Positions 43,540 through 53,387 of a DNA stretch of 64,000 bases are shown one piece after another. The DNA is taken from assembly GCF_000185725.2 (NCBI RefSeq), contig NZ_KI391954.1, positions 62,001 to 126,000 of the forward strand. The letters are read 5' to 3'. The notes under the pieces were generated by a model. The model had not been told where the DNA came from. It did not search any database and worked only from the letters and a program-made list of their open reading frames with translations. Origin of the DNA: Segniliparus rugosus ATCC BAA-974 (GTDB lineage: Bacteria; Actinomycetota; Actinomycetes; Mycobacteriales; Mycobacteriaceae). Numbering within the stretch: the stretch's first letter is position 1; every line of letters begins with the position of its first letter. Position numbers and translations under genes: made by a program.

Positions 43540-44576
43540 TTTCCATGCTCCTCAGTTGGTTGGTCGTACATTTCCGGCATTTTCAATTCGGGCCACACGA
43601 GCGTCGCCGAAGCCCAGGTGGCTCCGCCTCCGAAGGCCGTGAGCAGCACACGGTCCCCCGTGTTCAGCAGGCCGTCGCACATGCTCTCCACCAAGGCGAG
43701 CGGGATGGAGGCGGACGATGTGTTCCCGACGTTCTGGATGTTGATCACGGCGCGCTCCTTGGGGATTTCGAGGAGTTCCGCCACCGCCTCGTTGATCCGC
43801 TTGTTCGCCTGGTGCCCGACGAAGGTGTCGATATCCGCCGTCGACCAGCCGGTTTTCTTGAGCGCGGCCTGGGACGACTCGACCATTCGACGGACCGCGT
43901 GCGGGAAGACGGTCTTGCCCTGCATGCGGAACGACAGGTCGTCGGCGGTGAGCGCTCTTTTGTGGGCGCGGTGCTCGGAGCCGATCCCGCGCACCGTGAT
44001 CATGTCCGCCAGGCTGCCGTCGCTGCCGCCGTCCCAAGCAAGCACCGCGCCGGGATCGGTCCGCTCGCCGGCCCGGAGGACCACAGCGCCGGAGCCGTCG
44101 CCGAAGATGACCGCGTTGCGGTCGTCGTCGAGGAAAAGGCTCGGGGTTTCCGAGGCGATCACCAGAACGGAGTCCGCGACGCCGCCCATGATGACGCCGA
44201 CGCCCGTTTGCAGCGCGTACATGAACCCCGAGCAGACTGCGGCGACGTCCATCGCCGGAACGTCGACGAGCCCGATCTTGCTCGCGACCGTCGGGGCCGT
44301 CGCCGGGCAGATACGGTCGGGGCTGCTCGTCGCGACGACGACGAACCCGACAGTGTCCATGCCCGCATTCTTGAGCGCGCGGCGGCCGGACTCCGCGGCC
44401 AGATCGCTGGTCGAGACGCCCTCCTGGACGTAGTGCCGCTGTTCGATCCCGGTCCGGGTCCGGATCCACTCGTCGGAGCTGTCGATCCTTTGCGCCAACT
44501 CGTCGTTCGTCACCACTCTGGGCGGAGTGAAGGCTCCAAGGCCTGTGATCACTGCTGCGCGGTCTGCCATCCTCAT
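43536..44576 (-). CDS. Beta-ketoacyl-ACP synthase III (FabH-like)
   Basis: 346 aa from ATG 44576 (coupled to AvrD by ATGA). Complete triad: C115 in AAVCSGF, H255 in VGHQANKRI and N285 in NVGNTSS. DRNAVIFGDGSGAVVL is also conserved. It would condense an acyl-CoA with a malonyl-ACP to give the beta-ketoacyl-ACP used by AvrD. Distinct from housekeeping FabH by context. Confidence 0.92.
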   Translation of the reverse strand: MRMADRAAVITGLGAFTPPRVVTNDELAQRIDSSDEWIRTRTGIEQRHYVQEGVSTSDLAAESGRRALKNAGMDTVGFVVVATSSPDRICPATAPTVASKIGLVDVPAMDVAAVCSGFMYALQTGVGVIMGGVADSVLVIASETPSLFLDDDRNAVIFGDGSGAVVLRAGERTDPGAVLAWDGGSDGSLADMITVRGIGSEHRAHKRALTADDLSFRMQGKTVFPHAVRRMVESSQAALKKTGWSTADIDTFVGHQANKRINEAVAELLEIPKERAVINIQNVGNTSSASIPLALVESMCDGLLNTGDRVLLTAFGGGATWASATLVWPELKMPEMYDQPTEEHGK

Positions 44577-45706
44577 TGCTCTTTCTGCTCGGTTGCGTTC
44601 TTTGCCTGCTCAATGTCCGAATGCCCGACCCTGTGGGCTATGGCCGATTCCAGCGTCACGCCGCCGACCGTCCCGATCACGTCTGTCGTGCTCCAGACGT
44701 CGCCGCCGAAGACCACCCGGTCCGGGTTGACCAAAGTGGCGTTCACCGGAACGCCGTCGCTCGTGTGGGGCCGGTGGGGGTGCTCGGCGGTCGCGGTTGT
44801 GCGACGCATCCACAGCGTGTCGCTGTTCTCCCTGCGGATCCCGTCGAAGTCGTACAGCACGGCCTGCGTGAGCTGCGACGCGGCCACCAGCAAATCCACC
44901 AGCGACGCTGACGGGCCGTACGCCGCCTCGAGCCCGAACGTGCTCGCGGCGGCCGCGCTCTCGGGATCGACCGGCAGAATATGCAGCGTCCCCCGCGCGG
45001 ACGGCGCGGCGGGGTCGACGTGCACGTCCACGATCTCGTGCCGCCACGCCTTGAAGCCGTCGCCGTAGTACCGGTGCTCTGGCGGGCACAACGCTGTTGA
45101 CCGGTCTTGGTACGACCATTGCCCCGACCTGGCGGGGGCGTGTGGGTGCGCCACCTCCAGACGCACGCGCATCGTGCCCATCCTGCAGCTGAAGACAGAG
45201 ACCCGGAAGCCGTCGTCGAGCACGATCTCCGGAGCCGCCTTCCGCGTTGCCGTCGCCTGCAGGCTCTCCAGATCCTCTTGCGGCTTGGCCCCGGCGGCGA
45301 TGTGCACTTTCCTGACCCAGCTTCGGGCGAGATCTTCGGAGTCGTAGCCCCAGCCGTGCGATCGGGCGAGGCAGAGCTCTGCGAGCTCAGCGCCAAGGAT
45401 CAGCGCGTCGAGGGTGCTGAAATGGGGACGGCGCTCTTTGCCGTCTTTCTTCTTCGACCAGCTGCCCGGATACGAGAGCCCGATGGCCGCCTCGGCGTGG
45501 ACCTGCCCGTCCTCGGCGCTCGTGACGCCCACGTCGTGCATCCCGTAGACCACACGGCGGTAGCCCGAGCCGAAGAACCTTTTCTCGCTCGGCCCGAGAA
45601 TGTCGTCAATGGACGAGGTGATGGTTGGGAACATCTCACCGATCGCTTTCCAAATCATTGCGCCGTTCCAGCGCTGCTGTACGCCTCTTCGGCGGTTGCT
45701 CGCCAT
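44573..45706 (-). CDS. AvrD-family protein
   Basis: 377 aa (ATG 45706; ATG 45658 starting MIWKAIGEMFP is a shorter alternative). Signature region SIDDILGPSEKRFFGSGYRR then PHFSTLDALILGAELAEL. AvrD of Pseudomonas syringae is needed to make syringolides, C-glycosyl-type lipids from xylulose and a beta-ketoacyl chain. Next to KAS III and ACP this supports a syringolide- or butenolide-like signal lipid. The first gene of the cluster; upstream is an 828-bp AT-variable regulatory region. Confidence 0.75.
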   Translation of the reverse strand: MASNRRRGVQQRWNGAMIWKAIGEMFPTITSSIDDILGPSEKRFFGSGYRRVVYGMHDVGVTSAEDGQVHAEAAIGLSYPGSWSKKKDGKERRPHFSTLDALILGAELAELCLARSHGWGYDSEDLARSWVRKVHIAAGAKPQEDLESLQATATRKAAPEIVLDDGFRVSVFSCRMGTMRVRLEVAHPHAPARSGQWSYQDRSTALCPPEHRYYGDGFKAWRHEIVDVHVDPAAPSARGTLHILPVDPESAAAASTFGLEAAYGPSASLVDLLVAASQLTQAVLYDFDGIRRENSDTLWMRRTTATAEHPHRPHTSDGVPVNATLVNPDRVVFGGDVWSTTDVIGTVGGVTLESAIAHRVGHSDIEQAKNATEQKEQ

Positions 45707-46534
45707 GTTCGAGTCTGGTCAAAAGTCTCTTTCCCCTTAGATACCCTGACGCTTTCAAGACTAATAAGAAAGATGCTGGACCGATGCTTTCCCAGGGGAT
45801 ATCCGTCAAGTCGATCCCCTGATCACAGAGGGTTTTTCACCACGTTTACTTGGCGGTCGAGAAACGGCCCTTCTGTTACGCGCGATCGTGCGCGATGTAA
45901 CGAGCGCGAGCCTTGCGGGCCCGCTGGGGGCGAATATGGGCGCTGCCGAAGCGGTTCGGGGGCGCCGTCAAGGCGGCGGGCCGGTCGCGCAGCCGGAGCT
46001 GCGTCCAGCGCGCGGGCGCCCGCGTTCGGGGGCGTCCGGTCGCCTCGGACCGTTGGCGAGGGGTGTGGACGGTCATCCGATCAGCCTCTTTCCTTGCGTC
46101 CTGGGCGTTTTTTATTGAAAACGATCTGCTGGGCCGTGGTGCGCACGCAGGCCGGGGGTGCTGAAGTGCAGAGCGCTTCCTGGCGCGACACTGTTTTCTT
46201 GCATCAGTTTTCGTTTTCTGACAAAAACGATACTGACAAGCAGGGTGTGCGTCAAGGGTACGGAGGTGAGGATTGAAGATGTCTTAAAATTAGTATCTAA
46301 CTGCGGTTTTTCTTAAATTTTAAGAAGGGTTCGCGCTGTGTTTTGCATCACTCGGCATGCCCGGTTTGCCTCGCCCCTTGGCGAAAGGGGCGGCGAGCGG
46401 TCCCTCGGAACGGAGGGCGAGCGTCCCCGTGATGTGTTTTCATATGCGAACAGTTGGGTTATACTTGTATTGCAAATATGTTTTCCAAGGATGGCCGGGC
46501 TGTGGTTCCAGTCTTGCCAATGAAATGAGGAGCG
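45707..46534. promoter_or_regulatory. Divergent regulatory region between the AvrD cluster and the EspR-like gene
   Basis: 828 bp, no supported gene, with AT-rich islands unusual for this window. Features: an imperfect 33-bp palindrome at 46204-46236 (TCAGTTTTCGTTTT ... AAAACGATACTGA), a perfect one at 46310-46326 (TTCTTAAA T TTTAAGAA), and a plausible -10 (TTATACT) near 46458 for the plus-strand gene. AT-rich palindromic DNA of this kind is what EspR/Lsr2-type proteins bind. Confidence 0.55.
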
Positions 46535-46963
46535 GTGGACGGAGGAGATTCGTTCGGGGGCCGGTTGAATCGGCTCTTCGCGGCGCAGCAGGGGAAGACG
46601 GGCGTCGAATTGTCGCTGTCGAAATTCATCGAGGACTTCAAAGAGCAGACCGGCATGGTGCTGAGCAAGGGCTATCTGTCCGATCTGCGCAACGGGCTGG
46701 CCCCTGAGCCACGGCTCGACCTCGTGCGGGCTTTCGCCCAGTACTTCGGCGTCGACCCGAACTATTTCCTCGTGCCCTCGGCCCAGCAGGCCGAGGAGAT
46801 CGCCGCGCGGGGCGAGCTGGCGGGGGCGCTCCAGGCCGCGGGGGCCGCGGAGCTCGGTTTCCGCACGGCGGGTTTGAGCGCCGCTTCCCTCCGGCATATC
46901 GCGCAGATCATCGACAGCGTGCGCTCGCTGGAGGGGCTGCCGCCTGTTGGCGAAGATTCTTAG
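46535..46963 (+). CDS. EspR-like HTH regulator
   Basis: 142 aa from GTG 46535 (TGAGGAG upstream). FGGRLNRLFAAQQ and LSKGYLSDLRNG correspond to EspR FAARLNRLFD and MSAPYLSQLRSG, and the C-terminal RIAQIIDSV/dimerisation helix also fits (AQIIDSVRSLEGLPPVGED). EspR controls the ESX-1 secretome in M. tuberculosis. Probably regulates the adjacent AvrD cluster or the membrane/ImmA pair. Confidence 0.7.
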   Translation: MDGGDSFGGRLNRLFAAQQGKTGVELSLSKFIEDFKEQTGMVLSKGYLSDLRNGLAPEPRLDLVRAFAQYFGVDPNYFLVPSAQQAEEIAARGELAGALQAAGAAELGFRTAGLSAASLRHIAQIIDSVRSLEGLPPVGEDS

Positions 46964-46968
46964 GACCG

Positions 46969-48129
46969 CTACTTGGCGTGGACAGCGTTGAGCGCGGGGC
47001 CGCATCGCTGGCCGAACGCCGCGCGCAACGCTGATTCGGTTTGCTCGACTGTGTGGAGCCGTTCGTCCGCGCGGAGAGCCGCGAAGCGGCGGGCCGCGGC
47101 CAGCAGGCGTTCGAGCTCGTCGCGGTAGGCGGCTCGAAAATCCAACGCCGGCGCGGCGACCGGATCGCTCGGCAGCAGCGCCGGTTTTGTTTTCGCGGCG
47201 CGCGACAACAGGACCTCGACATCGAGCAGCAGCACGATCGAGGCGAGGACCTGCGAATTGACCCGGTCGCGGGAGAGGAGGTCGGGCAGCCGCAAGGACG
47301 GTCGCGCGCCGACTGCGGGGAAGACGCGAACGCCCGCCGCGCACAGCGGCGCGAGCCTGCGATAACGGCCGACCCCGACAAGGAGGACTTGGATCGCCAG
47401 AATCGGGGCGATGTAAGCGATTCCGGCGACGTAGAGGACTCCGCCCGCGATGTGGGCGAGGAACGGCGGGAGCTCGAGCGAGACCGTGTTCATATCGGAG
47501 AGCGGGGGCAGGCCGAACACGAGTCTCATCGCGGCGAAACATCCGATCAAAGACGAGCCGAGCGCGACGAGGGTGAGCCCCAACCGAGCCGCGCTCGACC
47601 GCATTCGACGGATATGGGGGAGTATGACGCACACGACGAAGACCTTGGCGAGCAGCATGGAGAGCGCGTAGGTCGAAGAGTAGATTCTGCCGAGCTGCGA
47701 TCCGGAGAGGTCGAGCATCGTTGCCGCGTCCCCTGGATCGGGGTACACCAGGGCGAAGCACACGACGAGGATCGCGCAGCCGAAGACAGCGAGGCCCACG
47801 GACACGCCGGTCTGCCGCCTGGTCAAGGCTCCGTCGCGCCAGTGCAGCACCATCAGGATGGTCGCCACGTTCCACAGGACGCCCATGATGTGGACGGCTA
47901 GCGAGGCGATGTGCTCGGCTGCCGTCAGGCCGTTGGCCTCGGCCACGTAGAACAAGGAGATCGTCAGATAGAACAGGAAGCCGAGGAGCAGCGATGCTTT
48001 CGCCCACTGGGACGAGGCGTGCCGTCGGCGCAGGAACGAGCCGACGAGGGCGATCCGCAGCCAGGCGATGAGGAAGAGCAGGGTCATGCTCAGATACCCG
48101 ATCAGGTGCCAGTGATCAGAAACGGTCAA
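46969..48129 (-). CDS. Polytopic membrane protein (MAB_1171c-like putative transporter)
   Basis: 386 aa; seven to eight membrane helices in the first ~270 residues (HLIGYLSMTLLFLIAWLRIA ... AGGVLYVAGIAYIAPILAIQ), then a ~110-aa soluble tail. This type is typically found beside an ImmA-type protease and a small HTH protein in actinomycetes, as here. It starts 14 bp inside the upstream protease gene. Biochemical role unknown. Confidence 0.7.
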   Translation of the reverse strand: MTVSDHWHLIGYLSMTLLFLIAWLRIALVGSFLRRRHASSQWAKASLLLGFLFYLTISLFYVAEANGLTAAEHIASLAVHIMGVLWNVATILMVLHWRDGALTRRQTGVSVGLAVFGCAILVVCFALVYPDPGDAATMLDLSGSQLGRIYSSTYALSMLLAKVFVVCVILPHIRRMRSSAARLGLTLVALGSSLIGCFAAMRLVFGLPPLSDMNTVSLELPPFLAHIAGGVLYVAGIAYIAPILAIQVLLVGVGRYRRLAPLCAAGVRVFPAVGARPSLRLPDLLSRDRVNSQVLASIVLLLDVEVLLSRAAKTKPALLPSDPVAAPALDFRAAYRDELERLLAAARRFAALRADERLHTVEQTESALRAAFGQRCGPALNAVHAK

Positions 48130-48628
48130 TGAGATGCTCTTCTGCGAGTGTGTTCCAAATGCGTCGGGCCACCTCGGTCTCGGCGGGAACGGGGTGGCGC
48201 CATGATTCGGTTTGCAACATCCGGGTCATCTGGATCGCGAACGCTTCGGCTTCGGCCTCCCGCTCGTCCACGGGGTTGTGCCGGAGCATGAGGCGGCACT
48301 GTTCGACGGGCTGCCGGTCGCATCGAAGCGCCGAGACGCTTCGGTGGCCGAGCAAGATATGGCCGAGCTCGTGCTGGATGATATGGGATTGATGGGCTGG
48401 CGAGGCGGATTCGTCGAAGAGGATCGTGTGGGACTCCGGCAGCTCCAGCCATATCCCGAAGATCTCCGTCGCCCCGAAATCCGCGCGCCGCAGCCGCACC
48501 GGTTTGCTCAGGAGGTCCTGCGCCGCCGCGATGAGCGATTCGAGCGTGACGGCCGTGTCGCGCTCTCTGGCGAGCGTGAAGAGGGATCGGCAGGCTTCTT
48601 CGAGAGCCTGTTTGGTCGTCTTGTCCAT
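48116..48628 (-). CDS. ImmA/IrrE-type metallopeptidase
   Basis: 170 aa. Zinc motif HELGHILLGH at ~87-96, with a downstream acidic EAEAEAFA third-ligand helix. ImmA/IrrE proteases cleave HTH repressors to switch genes on. Here the EspR-like HTH protein, encoded convergently 1.1 kb away, is a candidate substrate. Coupled to the 7-8 TM gene (14-bp overlap), which could be the sensor. Confidence 0.85.
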   Translation of the reverse strand: MDKTTKQALEEACRSLFTLARERDTAVTLESLIAAAQDLLSKPVRLRRADFGATEIFGIWLELPESHTILFDESASPAHQSHIIQHELGHILLGHRSVSALRCDRQPVEQCRLMLRHNPVDEREAEAEAFAIQMTRMLQTESWRHPVPAETEVARRIWNTLAEEHLIDRF

Positions 48629-48802
48629 GACGCTCCCCTACGACTACTACGCAACTGGTCGTGCCATTGGCGCGGTTTCTGGATGTCCGAGAGCTTTCAG
48701 TTTATTTCAGAACGAGCCACCGCGCGCGGAAAGAAAGATTCCCGCTGCGAAAATGTCAAATCCAGGGCCGTCGAATGCAGGGCGGCCAGGCGGGCGAGGC
48801 CG

Positions 48803-50353
48803 CTAGGCGGAGGCCTCTTCTTCTCCGTCCGGCTCCATGAAGGCTCGGCGCGGCTCGTCGTCCGGGTTGCTCCAGCTGCTGGGCAGCAGCGGGCTCGTCG
48901 GTCCGGATTGGAACGCTCCCCGGCCGGGGAGCTGCGTCATCCCGAGCGCGGAAGCCGCGCGCTGGGTCGGGGCCGTTCCGGCGAAGCCGATGACTCCCGC
49001 GCCTTGTGCGGAGGCTTGCGGCGCGTCGCTCTGCGCGGCGGCGGCCTCGGAGGGGGCCTTCGCGCCGTCTTCGATGAACTCGTAGCGGTATTGGCGGCCG
49101 CGCGCCGCGCCCGTCATCTGGCGCTTGCGCCGCGCCGCCGCCAAGGACGCGTCCTTCGATTGCGCCGCCGCGACGGCGTACCCGCCGGTGGTGTCGCTGG
49201 CGGAGGAAGTCGCGCTCTGGCCCGCGGCGGACGAAACCTGAACGGTCCCGCCTGCGGTGATGGCGTACGAGGGCCCTTCGGGGACGGCGGAGGCGTTCGA
49301 CGGGGAGGACGCGGGCGCGTGTGACCCGGCGGGCTGCCCGGAAGCCGGGCTGGACGAGCCGAGGCCGTGCGCGGGGGCCGAGGCGGAGCCGGCTCCCGAG
49401 GCGAGGACCGGGGCGACCACGTGCGGCAGGTCGTTCCGCTGGCCGTTCGGCTCTGCGGTTGGCTCCGGCTCGGCTTCGGCGGGGGTTTCCTGCGGCCCGA
49501 GCAGCTCGGCGAATGTGCCGATGCTGCCCATGAACGCGATACCGGTGATGCTCACGCCGGTGAGCAGCCCGTACGCCGGGAACTCGACGAACAGGTGCTG
49601 CGCCGCGATGTAGCCGCCGACTGCCGCGAGGGCGAACCCGAAAAGCGCGACCGGGTTGCGCATGAGCCGCTCGATGTCCTCCTTGAGGTTCTTCCAGAGG
49701 TCGCGGTCCGAATTGTTCTCCGAGTCGTCCAGCTCAAGCCTCGCCTCGACCGCCCGCGCCAGCGCGGCGAGTTGGTTGGCCATCGCGGCGGACTGCCCTG
49801 CCTCCCCGACCCCAGGGGCGAGGAGCCCAGGGGCAGGGGGAAGCTGGGGCACAGCGGACGTCGCGGCGGTCGCGATGGCTTGATAGGTGGTCATCGCCTC
49901 CGCTGCCTGGATCCACATCCGGACGTAGTCGGCCTCGTTGAGGGCGATGGGAATGGTGTTGATGCCGAGGAAGTTCGTGGCCATGAGCAGGCCGTGGGCC
50001 GCGTGGTTCGCGGCCAGCTCGGGCAGGGTCGGCATCGCGGCGAGGGCGGCCTCGTACGCGGCGGCGACCGTGGCGTGCTGCGCGGCGGTCGCCGTGCTCG
50101 TGACACTGGCGGTGGCGAGCCAGTCGAGGAAGGGCGCATGCGCGGCGGCGAACTGTTCGGCGCTCGTCCCTTCCCACAGGCCGCCCTGGACGATGGCGAG
50201 CTGCTCGGCGAGCAGGGCGGCTGCCGTGGTGTACTCGGCGGCGAGCGAGGCCCATGCTTCCGCCGCCGCCAGCAGCGGCCCTGGGCCGGGGCCGGCGGAG
50301 AGCAGGGCGGAGTGCACCTCCGGCGGCAGCGCGAACCAGGCGGGAGCTGTCAC
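48803..50353 (-). CDS. PPE-family protein
   Basis: 516 aa from GTG 50353 (GTGA overlap with PE). N-terminal PPE domain, ~175 aa: [19 protein letters not shown], with the WEG turn in [12 protein letters not shown] and the [20 protein letters not shown] block. A hydrophobic segment follows (~235-285), then a Pro/Ser/Ala-rich region and a C-terminal [15 protein letters not shown] end. Exported with its PE partner through an ESX system. The last gene of the 14.7-kb operon. Confidence 0.92.
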   Translation of the reverse strand: MTAPAWFALPPEVHSALLSAGPGPGPLLAAAEAWASLAAEYTTAAALLAEQLAIVQGGLWEGTSAEQFAAAHAPFLDWLATASVTSTATAAQHATVAAAYEAALAAMPTLPELAANHAAHGLLMATNFLGINTIPIALNEADYVRMWIQAAEAMTTYQAIATAATSAVPQLPPAPGLLAPGVGEAGQSAAMANQLAALARAVEARLELDDSENNSDRDLWKNLKEDIERLMRNPVALFGFALAAVGGYIAAQHLFVEFPAYGLLTGVSITGIAFMGSIGTFAELLGPQETPAEAEPEPTAEPNGQRNDLPHVVAPVLASGAGSASAPAHGLGSSSPASGQPAGSHAPASSPSNASAVPEGPSYAITAGGTVQVSSAAGQSATSSASDTTGGYAVAAAQSKDASLAAARRKRQMTGAARGRQYRYEFIEDGAKAPSEAAAAQSDAPQASAQGAGVIGFAGTAPTQRAASALGMTQLPGRGAFQSGPTSPLLPSSWSNPDDEPRRAFMEPDGEEEASA

Positions 50354-50664
50354 GGTCGCCCTGCCTCTGTCGCGTAGACCTCGGCGGCGAGCGCGTCGCC
50401 CTCGGCGTAGCTGGTCGCGGTCTCGGCGATCCCCGACGCGCCCCGGCCCAATTCCGCCATGCCCTCGCCCGCCGCGCCCTGGTGCAGGAGGGCGCGCGAG
50501 CCGAACTCGGCGGCGGCGAGGAGGGAGACCGGGTCGGCGGCGGGCGGGACGACCGAGGTGATCGTCGGGGCCGAGGCGGCGTGCGCGGCGGCCAAACGCG
50601 CGGTGATCGCCTCGACGGCGGCGCTCGCGGCGAGCAGCCCCTCGGGAAGGACACGCATGGTCAT
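50350..50664 (-). CDS. PE-family protein
   Basis: 104 aa. [20 protein letters not shown] is a PE start (consensus with VLPE), and SYAEGD near residue 86 matches the YxxxD/E export signal. Translation is coupled on both sides (ATGA with the ligase, GTGA with PPE), so PE and PPE are made as a pair. Confidence 0.88.
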   Translation of the reverse strand: MTMRVLPEGLLAASAAVEAITARLAAAHAASAPTITSVVPPAADPVSLLAAAEFGSRALLHQGAAGEGMAELGRGASGIAETATSYAEGDALAAEVYATEAGRP

Positions 50665-52340
50665 GACTTCTTCTCCTTTCCGAGCGCTGTCGGCTCGGTT
50701 GTGGGATGGTTCGCGAGCCGTGCCGAGGTTTCGGCTCGGCGGAATTTGCCCGAGGATGTCTTCGGGATCCAGCCGGTGGGGGCGACGTGCACGTGCCGGG
50801 GGCTCACGCCGTGGCTGCGGTACACCCGGTCGGCCACTTCGCGGCGGATGCGCTCGCGCTCGGCCTCGTCGGCGTGGCGGGCGGACTCGACCACCATGGC
50901 GAATCCCTCGCCCGCCTCGGCGGTACGGAGCCGGACCGCGACGACATTGCCGGAGCGCACGCCTTCGACGGCGGCGGCGGCGCGTTCGACGTCCTCCGGG
51001 TGCAGGTTGCGCCCGGAGACGATGAGGATGTCCTTTTTGCGCCCGCAGATCACCGGCTGGCCGTCCTCGGTGAGGTAGCCGAGGTCCCCGGTTGGCAGCC
51101 AGCCCGCCTCGTCCGCGGCCCGCTCGAAGCCGCGCTCGGTGCGGTAGCCGACCGCGACGTTGTCGCCCCGGATCTCGAATTCGCCAGAGGAGAGGGCGGG
51201 GAGCGGCGCGCGGCGCTCGTCGACGACGCGGATCTCGCAGCCGTCGAGCGGGGAGCCGAGCGCGAGGCGCAGGCCGCCGCTTCGGTCTTCTGGCGCGGTC
51301 GGGTCGACGGGAAGCGCCCGGTAGTCCTCGCCAGCCCGTAAGAACGAGACCGCGAGCGTCGCCTCTGCCATGCCGTACGCGGGGACGATGGCTTCGCGGC
51401 GGAAGCCGAACCGCCCGCCCTCGGCGACGAGCCGGTCGAGGGTCGCGATGTCGATGGCCTCGGCCCCGCTCAACGCGAAACGGAGCGAGGAGAGGTCGTA
51501 CGCCCCGTCTGGGGCTTTGCCGAGCCGACGGGCAAGGACGGCGTAGGCGAAGTTCGGCGCGGCGGTCATCGTGCCCCGGTGCTCGGTGATCAGCTCGGCC
51601 CACAGAAGCGGGTCGGCGAGGAAGTCCGACGGGGTGATCTTCACCGTTTCGAGCCCGTACACCATGGGGTTGATCAAAAAGCCCATCATGCCCATGTCGT
51701 GGTAGAGCGGCAGCCAGCTCACCACCACGTCGGACTCGGCGCTGGCCCCGGACGCTTCGATCATGGCGCGGGTGTTGGCCGCGATGTTGCGGTAGGTGAC
51801 CGCGACGGCCTTCGGCGTGCCGGTGGACCCCGAGGTCAGCTGGAGGAACGCGATGTCGTCTTCGGCGGGGGCCCCGACGCGCCCCGCCGAGCCGGTCAGC
51901 AGCTCCGCGAGCCGCACCAGGCGCACGGGCAGCGCCGCGAGCTGGTCTGCCGCCGCGAGGAAGGGGTCGCCGAGCACGAGCGTCGTCGCCCCGACCGCGG
52001 CGAGCGCCGCGCGGGTGTCCTCGGCCCACACGCTCAGGTCGGAGCGGTGGTTCGGATGCTGGAGCATCGTGATCGACGCGCCTGCGAGCCAGATGCCCTG
52101 CACCAGCGGCGCGATCTCGCCGGGGGATCCGGCGAGCACGGCGACGGAGTCCCGAGGCCGCACGCCCGCGTCGGCCAGCGCGCCCGCGACGGCAAGCGCG
52201 CTCTGGTGCACCTGCGCCCAGGAGGTCCGGCCGGTCTGGTCGAACTGGGACGCGCCGAGCCCGTCGACCGGGGCGCAAGTCAGCCCGCGCCCGGTGGCCT
52301 CCGCGTTCTCGATCAGCGTGGTGAGCAGCGTGTTCATCAT
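50661..52340 (-). CDS. Fatty acyl-AMP ligase (FAAL/FadD type)
   Basis: 559 aa from ATG 52340 (GGAGG 5 bp upstream; overlaps the ACP stop). ANL-superfamily motifs: P-loop [31 protein letters not shown] (FAAL-type), [12 protein letters not shown], and [20 protein letters not shown]. It should activate a fatty acid as acyl-AMP and load the ACP encoded just upstream. Confidence 0.92.
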   Translation of the reverse strand: MMNTLLTTLIENAEATGRGLTCAPVDGLGASQFDQTGRTSWAQVHQSALAVAGALADAGVRPRDSVAVLAGSPGEIAPLVQGIWLAGASITMLQHPNHRSDLSVWAEDTRAALAAVGATTLVLGDPFLAAADQLAALPVRLVRLAELLTGSAGRVGAPAEDDIAFLQLTSGSTGTPKAVAVTYRNIAANTRAMIEASGASAESDVVVSWLPLYHDMGMMGFLINPMVYGLETVKITPSDFLADPLLWAELITEHRGTMTAAPNFAYAVLARRLGKAPDGAYDLSSLRFALSGAEAIDIATLDRLVAEGGRFGFRREAIVPAYGMAEATLAVSFLRAGEDYRALPVDPTAPEDRSGGLRLALGSPLDGCEIRVVDERRAPLPALSSGEFEIRGDNVAVGYRTERGFERAADEAGWLPTGDLGYLTEDGQPVICGRKKDILIVSGRNLHPEDVERAAAAVEGVRSGNVVAVRLRTAEAGEGFAMVVESARHADEAERERIRREVADRVYRSHGVSPRHVHVAPTGWIPKTSSGKFRRAETSARLANHPTTEPTALGKEKKS

Positions 52341-52615
52341 TGGGCCTCCGGTTCGAGGTCGAGGGCTGCTGCGGCGATCCTGCGCCGCTCCACGAGCCAC
52401 ACGAGGTCGCCGAACGTCTTGCATTCGAACACGTCCTCTTTGCTGAGCGTCACCGAGAAGCGGCGCTTGATCTCCGCGACGCCCAGCGCGAAGGAGAGCG
52501 AGTCGAAACCGAGGTCGGCGATGAGTTCGGCGTTGTCGTCGATCTGCCGCGCGGGCAGTTCCAGCTCGTCGGCGACGAACTCGACGAGGAATTCGCGGGT
52601 GTGCGAAGCGGTCAC
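52337..52615 (-). CDS. Acyl carrier protein
   Basis: 92 aa. Phosphopantetheine serine S39 in DLGFDSLSFALG. Paired with the acyl-AMP ligase (overlap ATGATG). It presents the activated acyl chain to an acyltransferase of the operon. Confidence 0.9.
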   Translation of the reverse strand: MTASHTREFLVEFVADELELPARQIDDNAELIADLGFDSLSFALGVAEIKRRFSVTLSKEDVFECKTFGDLVWLVERRRIAAAALDLEPEAQ

Positions 52616-52625
52616 GGCGATACGC

Positions 52626-53387
52626 TCACTTTCCGATTTTTCGGCGGGTCACCAATTGGACCGGGATTTGCAGGAGGAGGAACATGCCGACGGCCACCGC
52701 CGCGCCCTTCTCGACCAGCCATAGGTCGAATTCGCCGTACATCAGCGTCGACGCGGCGGCGACGATGTGCGAGAAGGGGTTCAGGTCCACGCTGAGCTTG
52801 AGCCAGTCGGACATGAAGACCTTCGGCATGAGCGCCTGGCTCACGAACAGCACGGGCACCACGAGCGGCAGCATGGCCATCGGGGCTTGCGGGTTGAGAG
52901 TGCGGATCGCCACCAAGTAGAACAACGAGCTGTACGCGGCGGACCACAGGAACATGAGCAGCGTCAGGAACAGCGCGGTGGCCACGCCCGAGCGCAGCGG
53001 CGCGCCGAGCACGGTCAACAGGCCGATCACCACGGCCCCCGCGGGGAGGATGCGGAACATCTCGAAACCGATCTTGGCGGCCATGATCTGCCCGGTGGAC
53101 ACGCCGTACAGGCGCAGCCGGTCGGTGAACCCCGAGCGGATCTCCTCGATCAGCGCGCTCGCGCCGTACCCCGCGCCGACCATGGGGATCATCATGATCA
53201 GGCCAGGCGCGATGTACGCGGTGTACGAGACCAGGGGGAAGCCGGGCAGGTCCGAGACGTGCTGGAACATCGCGCGGGCGAAGATGACGATCACCACGGG
53301 GAAGACGATGGGGAACAGGAACCCGAACACCGGCTGGCGCAGTCCGACCACGACGTAGCGTTGGAACAGTTTCACAGTCGCGCTCAT
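52626..53387 (-). CDS. ABC-2 type transporter permease
   Basis: 253 aa from ATG 53387. Six membrane helices. Features: FPIVFPVVIVIFARAMFQHV, GLIMMIPMVGAGYGASALIEE, RLRLYGVSTGQIMAAKI and NPFSHIVAA near the end, as in DrrB-like exporters. Coupled to the ATPase (ATGA). Presumed exporter of the operon's lipid product. Confidence 0.9.
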   Translation of the reverse strand: MSATVKLFQRYVVVGLRQPVFGFLFPIVFPVVIVIFARAMFQHVSDLPGFPLVSYTAYIAPGLIMMIPMVGAGYGASALIEEIRSGFTDRLRLYGVSTGQIMAAKIGFEMFRILPAGAVVIGLLTVLGAPLRSGVATALFLTLLMFLWSAAYSSLFYLVAIRTLNPQAPMAMLPLVVPVLFVSQALMPKVFMSDWLKLSVDLNPFSHIVAAASTLMYGEFDLWLVEKGAAVAVGMFLLLQIPVQLVTRRKIGK

